Shown piece by piece: positions 35,694-44,464 of a DNA stretch of 64,000 nt. The position numbers were made by a program, and so were the translations under genes. A model generated the notes under the pieces. The model saw nothing but the letters and a program-made list of their open reading frames with translations, was not told the origin of the DNA and did not search any database. Source of the DNA: Campylobacterales bacterium (lineage in GTDB: Bacteria > Campylobacterota > Campylobacteria > Campylobacterales > Sulfurimonadaceae); NCBI GenBank assembly GCA_026390075.1, contig JAPLGP010000018.1:62001-126000 (forward strand). Reading direction: 5' to 3'. Numbering within the stretch: the stretch's first letter is position 1; every line of letters starts with the position of its first letter.

Positions 35694-36989
35694 ATGAATA
35701 ATAGTATTAAAGAAGTAGATTCGATTTTGTTAACATCAGATATACTTCACACTCTTCGTAATAGCTTAAATGCTATTTTAGGGTATTCACAAATACTTCA
35801 AGATGATGACTCCGACGCTGATGAACAAAGAAGAATGCAAATATCGATTGAAAATGCAGCTTTAAATATTAAATCACTCGTTTCTATTAAAAAAGAAGCT
35901 CTAAAAAATGATGCAACTATCACTCTAAAAAATCAAAAAACGAATAAAGAGAGTTGTAGCGTAAAAAACTCATTTATGAATCAAAAAGTGCTTATCGTAG
36001 ATGATAAACCTGAAAACCTCTCTTTGTTTAGCGATATTCTTCGTCCCTTTCATTATGATTTAAGTCTTGCAACGAGTGGTGTTATGGCGTTAGAATCACT
36101 CAAAACTTTTCATCCTGATTTAATTTTACTCGATGTTGTCATGCCACAAATGAATGGGTATGAAGTGCTTCAAGAGATAAAAAAAGATAAAAGAACTTGT
36201 GATATTCCTGTTATCTTTTTAACAGCTAAAGATACAACGGAAGATATTGTAAAAGGACTTGAAGCGGGTGCAGTTGATTATATTGCAAAGCCATTTCATC
36301 CAAAAGAGTTAATCGCCAGAGTCAGTACGCATTTGGAAAAAGCGAGAGTATTTGCAAATCTCAAAAGATTAATGGAACACTCCTTTCATGAACTTTACAC
36401 ACCGCTGAGTGTAATAAGTTCTGCGATGCAAATTCAAGAGTTAGAGCATGAAAAAACAGACTACACACAGATGACTTTAGCCGCATGTAAAACATTGCAA
36501 AATATTTATGATGACCTTTATTATTCTATTCAATATAAGAATAGAGTCAGACCTAAAATTGTGTTTGATTTTGCAACACTTTTACTTCAAAGAATTCATT
36601 ATTTTAGTCTCGTAGCACAGAGTCGCTCTTTAAAATTTAAAACAAATTTACCAAATCAAATGTTACTTCAACTTAATCAAGAAGATATGGAAAGAGTTGT
36701 GGATAATCTCCTCTCAAATGCACTGAAATATACACAAGAGTGCGGTGAAATAACTATTTCATTAGTGCAAAATCATGGCATGTGGATATTCTCAATTTGT
36801 AATCCAATTGCCAAAGAGATAGATGCCCAAAAAATATTTATGAAATATTATCGTCAAGAAGAGGAAGTATTTGGACTTGGGCTGGGACTTGAACTTGTAC
36901 AAACTATTTGTAAAGAGAACTCTATCAAAATAAATGCCTCTACTGAGGATGAATTATTTTGTATTCAAATGGAGTTGGAAATAAAATGA
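35694..36989 (+). CDS. Hybrid histidine kinase with central receiver and two H-box-like helices
   Basis: 431 residues, soluble. Order: a HisKA-like helix (ILHTLRNSLNAILGYSQIL, about 18-36), a receiver (about 95-215; acidic VDDKPEN, Asp in LILLDVVMPQMNG, Lys in IAKPF), a second H-box (HSFHELYTPLSVISS, about 230) and a HATPase domain (NLLSNALKYT, GLGLGLELVQ; the G1 box is eroded to ICNPIA). A direct repeat AAGAATGCA lies in its leader. It overlaps the OmpR-type regulator by 4 bases (ATGA). The adjacent convergent MacAB-TolC operon is a candidate target. Confidence 0.85.
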   Translation: MNNSIKEVDSILLTSDILHTLRNSLNAILGYSQILQDDDSDADEQRRMQISIENAALNIKSLVSIKKEALKNDATITLKNQKTNKESCSVKNSFMNQKVLIVDDKPENLSLFSDILRPFHYDLSLATSGVMALESLKTFHPDLILLDVVMPQMNGYEVLQEIKKDKRTCDIPVIFLTAKDTTEDIVKGLEAGAVDYIAKPFHPKELIARVSTHLEKARVFANLKRLMEHSFHELYTPLSVISSAMQIQELEHEKTDYTQMTLAACKTLQNIYDDLYYSIQYKNRVRPKIVFDFATLLLQRIHYFSLVAQSRSLKFKTNLPNQMLLQLNQEDMERVVDNLLSNALKYTQECGEITISLVQNHGMWIFSICNPIAKEIDAQKIFMKYYRQEEEVFGLGLGLELVQTICKENSIKINASTEDELFCIQMELEIK

Positions 36990-37636
36990 AAATATTATTG
37001 ATGGAAGATGAACTGCATTTAAGACAAAATATCAAAAAGTTTTTAAATATTAAAGGGCATGAGGTCGATGACTTTGAAAATGGCGAACAACTCCTTTTAA
37101 AGGCAAATCCAAATGATTATGATTGTATGATACTAGATGTCAATACACCAGAAATCGGTGGATTTGAAGTACTTGAATATATACGCAGTAACGACATTGC
37201 TACTCCAGCACTTTTTATTAGTGCCTTAACAGATGTGAAAAAAGTTTTGAAAGCTTTTGAGCTTGGAGCTGAAGATTATCTAAAAAAACCTTTTGATTTA
37301 GCCGAGTTAGAAGTAAGAATACTCAAAATTCATCCAAACAAATCCATAAATAATCTCATAAAAATAAATGAAACCTTCACCTATGACTTACAAAATCGCA
37401 TAGTATTAAAAAATGACATACCATACAAACTAAGTGCAACACAAAAAAAGTTTCTCTATCTTCTTATAAAAAATCAGAATAAATTGGTTACATTTTCTAT
37501 GCTCATAGACTATGTTTGGGATGAAAAAGAGATTTCACATGGCACAATTTTATCAACAATGAGAGACCTAAAAAAAGTTTTATCCCCTTGCATCATTAAA
37601 AATGTTAAAGGAGAAGGGTATATGTTTGAAGCTTGA
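36986..37636 (+). CDS. OmpR-family response regulator
   Basis: About 216 residues from the ATG at 36986 (MKILLMEDELHLRQN), which overlaps the kinase stop by 4 bases. Receiver with Asp in CMILDVNTPEIGG and Lys in YLKKPFDL; winged-helix DNA-binding domain at the C-terminus (LSATQKKFLYLLIKNQNKLV, VWDEKEISHGTILSTMRDLKK, IKNVKGEGYMFE). Transcription regulator paired with the kinase at 35694. Confidence 0.92.
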   Translation: MKILLMEDELHLRQNIKKFLNIKGHEVDDFENGEQLLLKANPNDYDCMILDVNTPEIGGFEVLEYIRSNDIATPALFISALTDVKKVLKAFELGAEDYLKKPFDLAELEVRILKIHPNKSINNLIKINETFTYDLQNRIVLKNDIPYKLSATQKKFLYLLIKNQNKLVTFSMLIDYVWDEKEISHGTILSTMRDLKKVLSPCIIKNVKGEGYMFEA

Positions 37637-37646
37637 AATCGTCTAT

Positions 37647-37658
37647 TTCCACATGCCA
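37647..37658 (+). repeat. TTCCACATGCCA repeat, intergenic single copy
   Basis: Exact copy between the convergent OmpR-type regulator (ends 37636) and the MacB-type permease (ends 37672). Not paired, so it is not a hairpin terminator by itself. Confidence 0.9.
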
Positions 37659-37671
37659 AGGTAGTATTTTC

Positions 37672-38883
37672 TCACTCATACCTCAGTGCATCAATCGGAT
37701 TCATGTTCGATGCTTTTCTCGCTGGAAGAAGTCCAAAAAATATACCGATTAACATCGCAAAAACTAAGGCAATTACTGATATTGTCGGGTCGATGATGAT
37801 GGCTATGTCCATTGCAACGGCAACGGCAATAGTAATGCCAATGCCTATAATAAGCCCTATAATCCCACCAAGTGCCGACAAAACAGTCGCTTCGATAAGA
37901 AACTGAATCAGAATATCTTTTGCCATCGCTCCAACTGCCATGCGGATGCCTATCTCTCTGGTTCGCTCAGTCACGGAGACAAGCATAATATTCATAATCC
38001 CGATGCCACCAACAATGAGCGAAATGGCAGCTACTGCGGACAACATAACCGTGAGCATAGAAGTTACATTGGAAATCGTATCAAGAAGTGCTGTCATGCT
38101 TCGCACAGAAAAGTTACTCTCTTCATGCTCTTTAAGATGTCTTCTTTCTCTGAGGACTTGCTCAATTTGGATTTTTGCCTCTTCAAGGGGAATATTTTCC
38201 TTCACCGATGCCATCACGAGAGGAACATCTTCTTTTCCGCTGATGCGTCGTTGAAACATTTTGATTGGCACAACAACCAAATCATCTTGATCCGTACCAA
38301 AAGTATTTGCCCCTTTTGTTTGAAGCATTCCAACAACTTCACAAGAGAAATTTTGAAGTCTAATTTTCGCACCGATAGGCGATTCGCCAAGAGGAAAAAT
38401 TTTGTTTACTACTGTTTGCCCAACTATGCAGACATTTTGTCCTGTTCTAAGTTCACTTATCTCAAAAAACCTCCCCTCTTTTAACGCCCAGTTTTGAACG
38501 CTAAAGTAATCATTACTCACGCCACGAACACTCGTTTGGTAATTTTGGTCTTTGTAGAGTGCTGTTATGGAAGCAGATGCCACAGGTGAAATTGCTTGAA
38601 GTGCTACAATAGATGATTTTAAAATCTCTACATCTTTCATGGTAAAGGGTTTTGAAAAAGCGGTATTTCCCCCTGGACCATGCTCTTGACTTGGCATAAT
38701 ATAAAGCGTATTGCTCCCGAGATTACTCACACTTTTTGTAATCGACTCACTTGCACCTTTGCCGATGTTTACCATCGCAATAACCGAAGCTATCCCGATA
38801 ACAATACCCATAGCGGTGAGCATAGAACGCATAAGGTTGCGTCTGATTTCTCTTATGGCTTGTAAAAATGCACTAAAGAGCAT
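37672..38883 (-). CDS. MacB/LolC-type ABC transporter permease
   Basis: About 404 residues from the ATG at 38883 (MLFSAFLQAIREIRRNLMRS); a longer frame to 38958 overlaps the ATPase gene too far. N-terminal membrane segment, large periplasmic domain (about 50-270), then three C-terminal membrane segments with VSVTERTREIGIRMAVGA and LPARKASNMNPIDALRYE, the FtsX/MacB signature. It corresponds to the membrane half of MacB, encoded apart from its ATPase. Likely substrates: drugs, peptides or siderophores, not determinable. Confidence 0.9.
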   Translation of the reverse strand: MLFSAFLQAIREIRRNLMRSMLTAMGIVIGIASVIAMVNIGKGASESITKSVSNLGSNTLYIMPSQEHGPGGNTAFSKPFTMKDVEILKSSIVALQAISPVASASITALYKDQNYQTSVRGVSNDYFSVQNWALKEGRFFEISELRTGQNVCIVGQTVVNKIFPLGESPIGAKIRLQNFSCEVVGMLQTKGANTFGTDQDDLVVVPIKMFQRRISGKEDVPLVMASVKENIPLEEAKIQIEQVLRERRHLKEHEESNFSVRSMTALLDTISNVTSMLTVMLSAVAAISLIVGGIGIMNIMLVSVTERTREIGIRMAVGAMAKDILIQFLIEATVLSALGGIIGLIIGIGITIAVAVAMDIAIIIDPTISVIALVFAMLIGIFFGLLPARKASNMNPIDALRYE

Positions 38884-39553
38884 GTGTTCTTTCCCTCTCA
38901 ATAACCCCATCACGAAGATAGATTGTGCGTGTTGCAAACGAGGCAATATCTTCTTCATGTGTTACCATAATCACTGTAATCCCGTTTTGATTAAAAGAGC
39001 GGATAAGTTCCATAATCTCATGACTTCTTTGCGTGTCAAGGTTTCCTGTTGGCTCATCAGCTATCAAAACTTGCGGATTTGTCACAATCGCTCGTGCAAT
39101 TGCAACTCTCTGTTGCTGACCACCTGAGAGTTCATTTGAGTTATAATAAACATGTGACTCAAGCCCTACACTTTTTAGTGCTTTATATGCCATCTCTTTT
39201 CTCGACTTAGCATCTATCCCTTGATAAACAAGAGGCATCATTACATTTTCAAGTGCGGATGTTTTTTTTAAAAGATTAAAGCCTTGAAAAATAAATCCCA
39301 AAATATAGCGTCTAAAAAGTGCGAGTTGCTCTTTTGAAAAGCTATTAATGCTACTATCAAAAAAAGTGTATGTTCCACTGCTAGGCTCATCTAAAGCACC
39401 TAAAATATTTAAAAGTGTTGATTTTCCACTTCCACTAGGTCCCATAATAGCGACAAATTCTCCTTGTTTAATCTCTAAATCAATATTTTTCAACACATGT
39501 GTAGCGACTTCACCACTTCCATATATTTTAGAGATTTGTTGAAGTTTTATCAT
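38873..39553 (-). CDS. MacB/LolD-type ABC transporter ATP-binding protein
   Basis: 226 residues. Walker A GPSGSGKST, signature LSGGQQQRVAIARAI, Walker B VLIADEPTGNLD, H-loop VTHEED. It overlaps the adaptor gene by 4 bases and the permease by 11 bases, so all are translationally coupled. Confidence 0.95.
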   Translation of the reverse strand: MIKLQQISKIYGSGEVATHVLKNIDLEIKQGEFVAIMGPSGSGKSTLLNILGALDEPSSGTYTFFDSSINSFSKEQLALFRRYILGFIFQGFNLLKKTSALENVMMPLVYQGIDAKSRKEMAYKALKSVGLESHVYYNSNELSGGQQQRVAIARAIVTNPQVLIADEPTGNLDTQRSHEIMELIRSFNQNGITVIMVTHEEDIASFATRTIYLRDGVIERERTHAL

Positions 39554-40755
39554 TGCGCTTTTTCCTGTGAAATCATTACTGCATCTTTTTCTTTAAGCTC
39601 ATTCGAGCTAATAGCACTGAGTAAACCACTGTTTCCAAGAATTTTAACATACACTTTTTTTGGCTTATTATTTTCTAAAATCCACAAATGAGGTTTAGAA
39701 TCGATGAGTGTTTTACTTTTTTCACCAAATCCAAAGAGTTTATTTTCTACAGGTTCTACTGGATTAAAAAGAAGTGCAGTTCTAGGGATTATAAAGGTAT
39801 TTTTAAGTGTTTCTACCGTGATGTCAGCATCAGCACTCATCCCTGGTTTGAGTAGCATTTCATGGTTATCTACATCTAAAACTGCTATGTAAGTAACGAC
39901 TCCATTGAGTATTTCAGAATTAACACGAACCAATCTAATATTTCCTTCAAACACTTTCTCAGGATAGGCATCCACACTAAATGTTGCATTTTGGAGTGCC
40001 TTTACCTTTGATATATCTGCTTCATCGACGCTCACTTGAAGTTCCATTTTGGTTAAATCTTTAGCAATTTTAAAAAAAACCGGTGTTTGAAATGAAGCAG
40101 CCACACTCTGCCCTGGGTTGATATTTCGCACTAAAACTATGCCATCAATCGGCGAATAAATCATAGTTTTTTCAAGATCATAATTTCCAGAAACAAGAGC
40201 CTGTTTGGCTTGTTCTATTTGTGCATTTGCATTGGCAACCTGTGCTTTTGCACTCATGTAGTTTGCCCAGTCACTCTCCCAATCTCTCTGCGATGGTAAT
40301 GCTCCAGCGGTTGATTCTCTAAGCGTTTTATCTCGCTCAATCGTCGCTTTTGCTTGAGTAAATGTGGCATGTGCATTTTGCAAAGTTGCTTCTGTAATGG
40401 CTAAAGATGCAAGAGATTTATCGACTCCACTTTTGTATTTTGTTTTGTTGAACTGTGCTAAAAGCTGTCCTTTTTTTACTAAATCATTATAATCAACATA
40501 TACATTTTCAACAGTACCAGACACCTCCGAACCCACATCCACACTATCGAGGGGTTGAAGATAACCAGTTGCAGAAACACTCAGTTTTAAATCCCCATAT
40601 TTGAGAGGTTCACTTACAAAATTGTACGCATTTTTTTGCTCTTTTGGTATCAGCATGTAAAGTGCCACACCCAAAAGAACAACACCCAACACTACTGAGA
40701 ATTTCAACTTCCATCCACTACTTTTGTACTCGGTAATTTTTTGTAAATTTTGCAT
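39550..40755 (-). CDS. MacA-type periplasmic adaptor (membrane fusion protein)
   Basis: 401 residues. Single N-terminal membrane anchor (about 17-36), lipoyl halves (VDVGSEVSGTVENVYVDYND and YSPIDGIVLVRNINPGQSV), a helical hairpin between them (about 105-200) and beta-barrel domains. It connects the inner-membrane MacB-like complex to the TolC-like channel encoded upstream (1-base overlap). Confidence 0.92.
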   Translation of the reverse strand: MQNLQKITEYKSSGWKLKFSVVLGVVLLGVALYMLIPKEQKNAYNFVSEPLKYGDLKLSVSATGYLQPLDSVDVGSEVSGTVENVYVDYNDLVKKGQLLAQFNKTKYKSGVDKSLASLAITEATLQNAHATFTQAKATIERDKTLRESTAGALPSQRDWESDWANYMSAKAQVANANAQIEQAKQALVSGNYDLEKTMIYSPIDGIVLVRNINPGQSVAASFQTPVFFKIAKDLTKMELQVSVDEADISKVKALQNATFSVDAYPEKVFEGNIRLVRVNSEILNGVVTYIAVLDVDNHEMLLKPGMSADADITVETLKNTFIIPRTALLFNPVEPVENKLFGFGEKSKTLIDSKPHLWILENNKPKKVYVKILGNSGLLSAISSNELKEKDAVMISQEKAQ

Positions 40756-41936
40756 TATTTTCCTTCGTGTTGTGTGTCAAAATAGAGTGAAATTTTTTCT
40801 ATTAAAATATTTTTGTTATGAATTTCTTGTTCATATTTTTGAATTTCTACTGAGTTTTTCAGAGATTCTAAATCATAAGTAGATTTATAACCTGCCTTTA
40901 CTTGGGCATTTGTAGAGTTGTAAAGCTCTTCGTACATCTCGACCATCTCTTTTGCAACAGCGATTTTTTCTTCGTAATCGGCTATCGTTGCAATACGCAT
41001 CGCATACTCTTTTTCAAGCTCCATTTTACGGTCTAACTCTGCTGTTTGCGTTTGCAAATGTTGCAATCTTGAAGATTCTATAACAGGATTCATGTTTACA
41101 TCTAAAGGCATACTAACAACTGCACCGTACGAGTAATCATTCCCCTGATAATTATTCAATTGACTACTAAATTTAGTATATCCCAGCGAACTCACAAATG
41201 TTAATTTTGGTAAATATGCAGAGCGAGTCACTCCTGAGATAGCCTCATCTCGCTTGTTTTTTTGGCTATATTGTAAAAGTTCAAGATGAGATTTTATGTA
41301 ATCGTTTTGAGAAAGTAGAGGAATATTTGGCAGTTGCAATGTGTCACTGTTTACATCACCAGTGAGTTTTTTGAGTTCATACTCTTCATTTTTAAGCGTA
41401 TTTTTGAGAGTTATAAGGTTTGTGCGAACGGTGTCTTTATCGATTGTTATGCGATTGAGTTCGCTAATATCTGCACTTCCAACTTTATATTTCGCTTTGA
41501 TGATAAACAAATCAATATCACGATTTTTAAGTGAGAGTTCATTTTGTTTGTAAACTAATCTATCACGAGATATTTGTGTGTAAAGTTTATAAATTTGTTT
41601 CAAATAAGTTGCTTCTTCGATGGAGATACCAAGTAAATTTGCATCTTTTGAATACTCCGCTTTAGCGATACTCTGCGAGATTCCACCACTCCTAAAGAGG
41701 TCTTGACTCCAATCCAAACCTGCACTATTCGTTTGACTCTCTAAGTTTTGGTTTTTGTTTTTATTTACCGTGGTTGAGAGTATCACAGGCGATATCCAGC
41801 TATTTTTAGCACTCTCGCCATCTTGGATTATTTTTTCTCTTTTGAGTTTTAACAGTTCTGTTTTTTGCTCACTCAGTGGCAAATCATCACCAAAAATAGC
41901 TCCGCAAAAGAGTATAAATAGAAATAATTTATTCAT
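40755..41936 (-). CDS. TolC-family outer-membrane channel protein
   Basis: 393 residues with a signal peptide (MNKLFLFILFCGAIFG). Two long helical repeats of OEP type (KAEYSKDANLLGISIEEATYLKQIYKLYTQI and ARVEMYEELYNSTNAQVKAGYKSTYDL-like region), short for TolC but sufficient for the barrel/tunnel. First gene of the tolC-macA-ATPase-permease operon. Confidence 0.88.
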   Translation of the reverse strand: MNKLFLFILFCGAIFGDDLPLSEQKTELLKLKREKIIQDGESAKNSWISPVILSTTVNKNKNQNLESQTNSAGLDWSQDLFRSGGISQSIAKAEYSKDANLLGISIEEATYLKQIYKLYTQISRDRLVYKQNELSLKNRDIDLFIIKAKYKVGSADISELNRITIDKDTVRTNLITLKNTLKNEEYELKKLTGDVNSDTLQLPNIPLLSQNDYIKSHLELLQYSQKNKRDEAISGVTRSAYLPKLTFVSSLGYTKFSSQLNNYQGNDYSYGAVVSMPLDVNMNPVIESSRLQHLQTQTAELDRKMELEKEYAMRIATIADYEEKIAVAKEMVEMYEELYNSTNAQVKAGYKSTYDLESLKNSVEIQKYEQEIHNKNILIEKISLYFDTQHEGK

Positions 41937-42031
41937 TGTAATTTCTCATAATAGTTTAAAATCCATCGGTTATTGTAGCTAAAATCCTATTTCTCTGTTA
42001 AAATGGCAAAAATCTTAGTAAGTGATTTCAA

Positions 42032-42688
42032 TTGTTTATAAAAATTCTCCTCTTTTTTCTTATATCATTGAACCTCTATGCGGGTGAAATAGAGACTTCT
42101 AAAATAGAAATGGCAGTAAAAGCTTTATATGAAAAATCGTATAATGGGATTAAAATAAACAGAATTTCCATTTATGCACGAGGCTCTATAAAACCGATTA
42201 ATAGTAACTTTGTAGTCAATATAGATAATGAAAAATGCTTAGTAAAAAAGGGAATTGTTTACATCAAAACGGAAGATAAAAAGAAAATATTTTTTGACTA
42301 TGAAATAGACGCAGAAGTAACATTCTATGTAACGAATGAAGTAATAAACAAAGGGGTTGTTCTATCGACTTTAAACACACAAAAAAAGAGTATGAAACTT
42401 GATAAATTTAGAGCTATGCCACTTCAAACGGAAGATTTAAGTGAGTATCAGAGTAAAATTCCATTAAAGGAAAATGAAATGATTACTTTAAAAAATATTG
42501 AGAGTGTCATTTTAGTCCATAAGGATTCAGCTGTAAATGTGAGAATCAATGACCAAGAAATAGCGATTTCCTTCACAGCTGAGGCACAAAAAGATGGAAA
42601 ACTCGGCGATACTATTATGGTAAAAAAAAATGATGGGAAAAAGCTTAAAGCGAGAGTTGTAGGCAAAAATAGGCTGGAGGTTCAATGA
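42032..42688 (+). CDS. flgA: Flagellar basal-body P-ring formation chaperone
   Basis: 218 residues with a signal peptide (about 1-17, IKILLFFLISLNLYA); TTG start, no strong SD, so the start is a little uncertain. The C-terminal SAF domain (about 95-218: VINKGVVLSTLNTQ, IPLKENEMITLKNIE, GDTIMVKKNDGKKLKARVVG) is the FlgA hallmark. It assists FlgI assembly in the periplasm and implies a flagellum, consistent with the chemotaxis operon. It overlaps ubiX by 4 bases. Confidence 0.88.
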   Translation: MFIKILLFFLISLNLYAGEIETSKIEMAVKALYEKSYNGIKINRISIYARGSIKPINSNFVVNIDNEKCLVKKGIVYIKTEDKKKIFFDYEIDAEVTFYVTNEVINKGVVLSTLNTQKKSMKLDKFRAMPLQTEDLSEYQSKIPLKENEMITLKNIESVILVHKDSAVNVRINDQEIAISFTAEAQKDGKLGDTIMVKKNDGKKLKARVVGKNRLEVQ

Positions 42689-43215
42689 AAATAGTTATAG
42701 CAACAAGCGGAGCGAGTGGAGTAAACTTAGGGTTAAAAACTCTTGAGTTACTTCCTGCATCTATACAGAAACACTTTATAATGTCTAAAAATTCTCAAAC
42801 TGTTTTGAACAAAGAGATGAAAAATATCGCAAATCTCACGACGCATGATAATGAAGATATTTCAGCAAGCATCGCCTCAGGTTCTTTTGGAGTAGATGCC
42901 ATGATTATCGCTCCTTGCAGTATGAACACTCTAGCAAAGATAGCATGTGGAATCTCTGACAATCTCGTCACACGATGTGCGGCTGTGATGATAAAAGAGC
43001 ATAAAAAACTTATTTTAGCTCCAAGAGAGATGCCTTTTTCTGCAATAGCTCTTGAAAATATGCACAAATTAGCCTCACTTGGAATCATCATCGCTCCTCC
43101 CGTTATGGCGTATTACTCAGAACAACAAACACTTGATGAGATGGAAAACTTTATTATCGGCAAGTGGTTTGATTTGCTCGACATAGAACATAATCTTTAT
43201 AAAAGATGGAACTAA
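42685..43215 (+). CDS. ubiX: Flavin prenyltransferase
   Basis: 176 residues. It makes prenylated FMN, the cofactor of UbiD-type decarboxylases. Motifs: ATSGASGVNLGLK, SGSFGVDAMIIAPCSMNTLAKIACG split over the phosphate site, LAPREMPFSAIALENM and ILAPPVMAYYSEQQTLDE-like end. Coupled to flgA (4-base overlap). Confidence 0.92.
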   Translation: MKIVIATSGASGVNLGLKTLELLPASIQKHFIMSKNSQTVLNKEMKNIANLTTHDNEDISASIASGSFGVDAMIIAPCSMNTLAKIACGISDNLVTRCAAVMIKEHKKLILAPREMPFSAIALENMHKLASLGIIIAPPVMAYYSEQQTLDEMENFIIGKWFDLLDIEHNLYKRWN

Positions 43216-43216
43216 A

Positions 43217-43708
43217 ATGAAAAAGATTGCACTTTACCCTGGTACTTTTGACCCTATTACCAATGGGCATTTTGACATTATCGAGAGAGCTTTAGGGCTT
43301 TTTGATGAAGTAATTGTAGCCGTTGCCCTCTCTCTGGACAAAAAAACAATGTTTACTCTTGATGAGCGGATTTTAATGACAAAAGAGGCTGTTAAAAATC
43401 TAAAAAATGTCAAAGTGCTTGGTTTTGACAACCTTACAGTTGAGTTAGCGCACACACATAATGCAAGTATTATCATTCGAGGTCTTCGTGCTGTGAGCGA
43501 CTTTGAGTATGAACTGCAACTTGGCTACTTAAATAATTCCCTTGATGACACGATAGAAACAGTCTATTTTATGCCAAAATTGCAACATGCCTTTATAAGT
43601 TCTTCAATTGTTCGAAATCTCCTGAAATTTAATGGAAAAACAGAACATCTTGTTCCAAATGAAGTACAGAAAATAATTGAAAAGGCGAACACATGTATAT
43701 TGCAATAG
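43217..43708 (+). CDS. coaD: Phosphopantetheine adenylyltransferase
   Basis: 163 residues, usual length. It converts 4'-phosphopantetheine to dephospho-CoA. Nucleotidyltransferase motif YPGTFDPITNGHFDII (T/HxGH), RGLRAVSDFEYELQ and ISSSIVRNL are intact. Overlaps tmk by 16 bases. Confidence 0.97.
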   Translation: MKKIALYPGTFDPITNGHFDIIERALGLFDEVIVAVALSLDKKTMFTLDERILMTKEAVKNLKNVKVLGFDNLTVELAHTHNASIIIRGLRAVSDFEYELQLGYLNNSLDDTIETVYFMPKLQHAFISSSIVRNLLKFNGKTEHLVPNEVQKIIEKANTCILQ

Positions 43709-44265
43709 AGGGAATTGATACCGCTGGAAAAAGCACACAAATAGCAAATCTTCAAAAACAATTTCCACATGCCATCATTACCAAAGAACCAGGGGCTACG
43801 GCTATCGGTAAAGAGATACGAGAGATGGTTCTCGGTGCAAAAGCACAGAGTAAAAAAGCGGAATTTTTACTTTTTTTAGCAGACCGTGCAGAACACATAA
43901 AAGAGGTTATCGAGCCAAATTTGGACAAAATGATTATCTCCGACAGAAGTGTTGTAAGTGGCGTTGCGTATGCTTTGATTCAAGGGGAAATAGGTCAAAC
44001 AGCTATACTTCATCTAAATAGATTCGCAACAAATGGCATCTATCCAGAGAAAGTTTTTTTGCTTCATCTGAGTAAAGAAGAGCTAGAGTTCAGGCTCTCA
44101 CAAAAAGAGTTAGATGGTATTGAGCTAAGAGGTTCAGAGTACCTTTTAAAAATTCAAGATGCTCTCATAGAAGCTACAAAACTCTTAAATTTGGAACTTG
44201 TAATCATTGATGCGGCGAGAGAAATAGATGAGATAACCAAAGAGATAGTAATCAATATGAAATAA
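43693..44265 (+). CDS. tmk: Thymidylate kinase
   Basis: 190 residues. It phosphorylates dTMP to dTDP. P-loop EGIDTAGKSTQ, the DR(S) motif IISDRSVVSGVAYA and a short LID region. A TTCCACATGCCA word at 43763-43774 encodes FPHA near the N-terminus. Last gene of flgA-ubiX-coaD-tmk. Confidence 0.96.
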   Translation: MYIAIEGIDTAGKSTQIANLQKQFPHAIITKEPGATAIGKEIREMVLGAKAQSKKAEFLLFLADRAEHIKEVIEPNLDKMIISDRSVVSGVAYALIQGEIGQTAILHLNRFATNGIYPEKVFLLHLSKEELEFRLSQKELDGIELRGSEYLLKIQDALIEATKLLNLELVIIDAAREIDEITKEIVINMK

Positions 44266-44270
44266 ATCTT

Positions 44271-44280
44271 TGGCATGTGG
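44271..44280 (-). repeat. Dispersed word, intergenic single copy, minus orientation
   Basis: TGGCATGTGG (complement of CCACATGCCA) 5 bases after the tmk stop codon; the next bases are AT rather than AA, so 10 of the 12 bases of the full word match. Confidence 0.85.
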
Positions 44281-44333
44281 ATGTTTTTATAAAAGATAAA
44301 AAATGGTATCCTTTCAACCTAAATTTAAACCAA

Positions 44334-44437
44334 TAGATTTCTTGCCAAAATCAGATTGCTTCGTCGTTCCTCCTCGCAATGACAGTCATTGCGAGCAAAG
44401 CGAAGCAATCTTATGAGAGAGTTTTACAATAAATCTA
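44334..44437. repeat. Nested palindromic intergenic element, TTGCTTCGTCGTT type
   Basis: Outer ends TAGATTTCTTG (44334-44344) and CAATAAATCTA (44427-44437). The core AGATTGCTTCGTCGTTC...TCGCAATGAC pairs with GTCATTGCGA...GAAGCAATCT. Shares 30+ bases with the core of 24427-24553. It fills the tmk-hisS gap (44266-44464). Confidence 0.8.
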
Positions 44438-44464
44438 AAAAAAACCAAACCATTAAGGATAAAA

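Noticed and set aside
44266-44464. tRNA gene in the tmk-hisS gap
   Set aside because: The strong pairing there belongs to the nested palindrome; no cloverleaf arms or TTC/CCA features were found.
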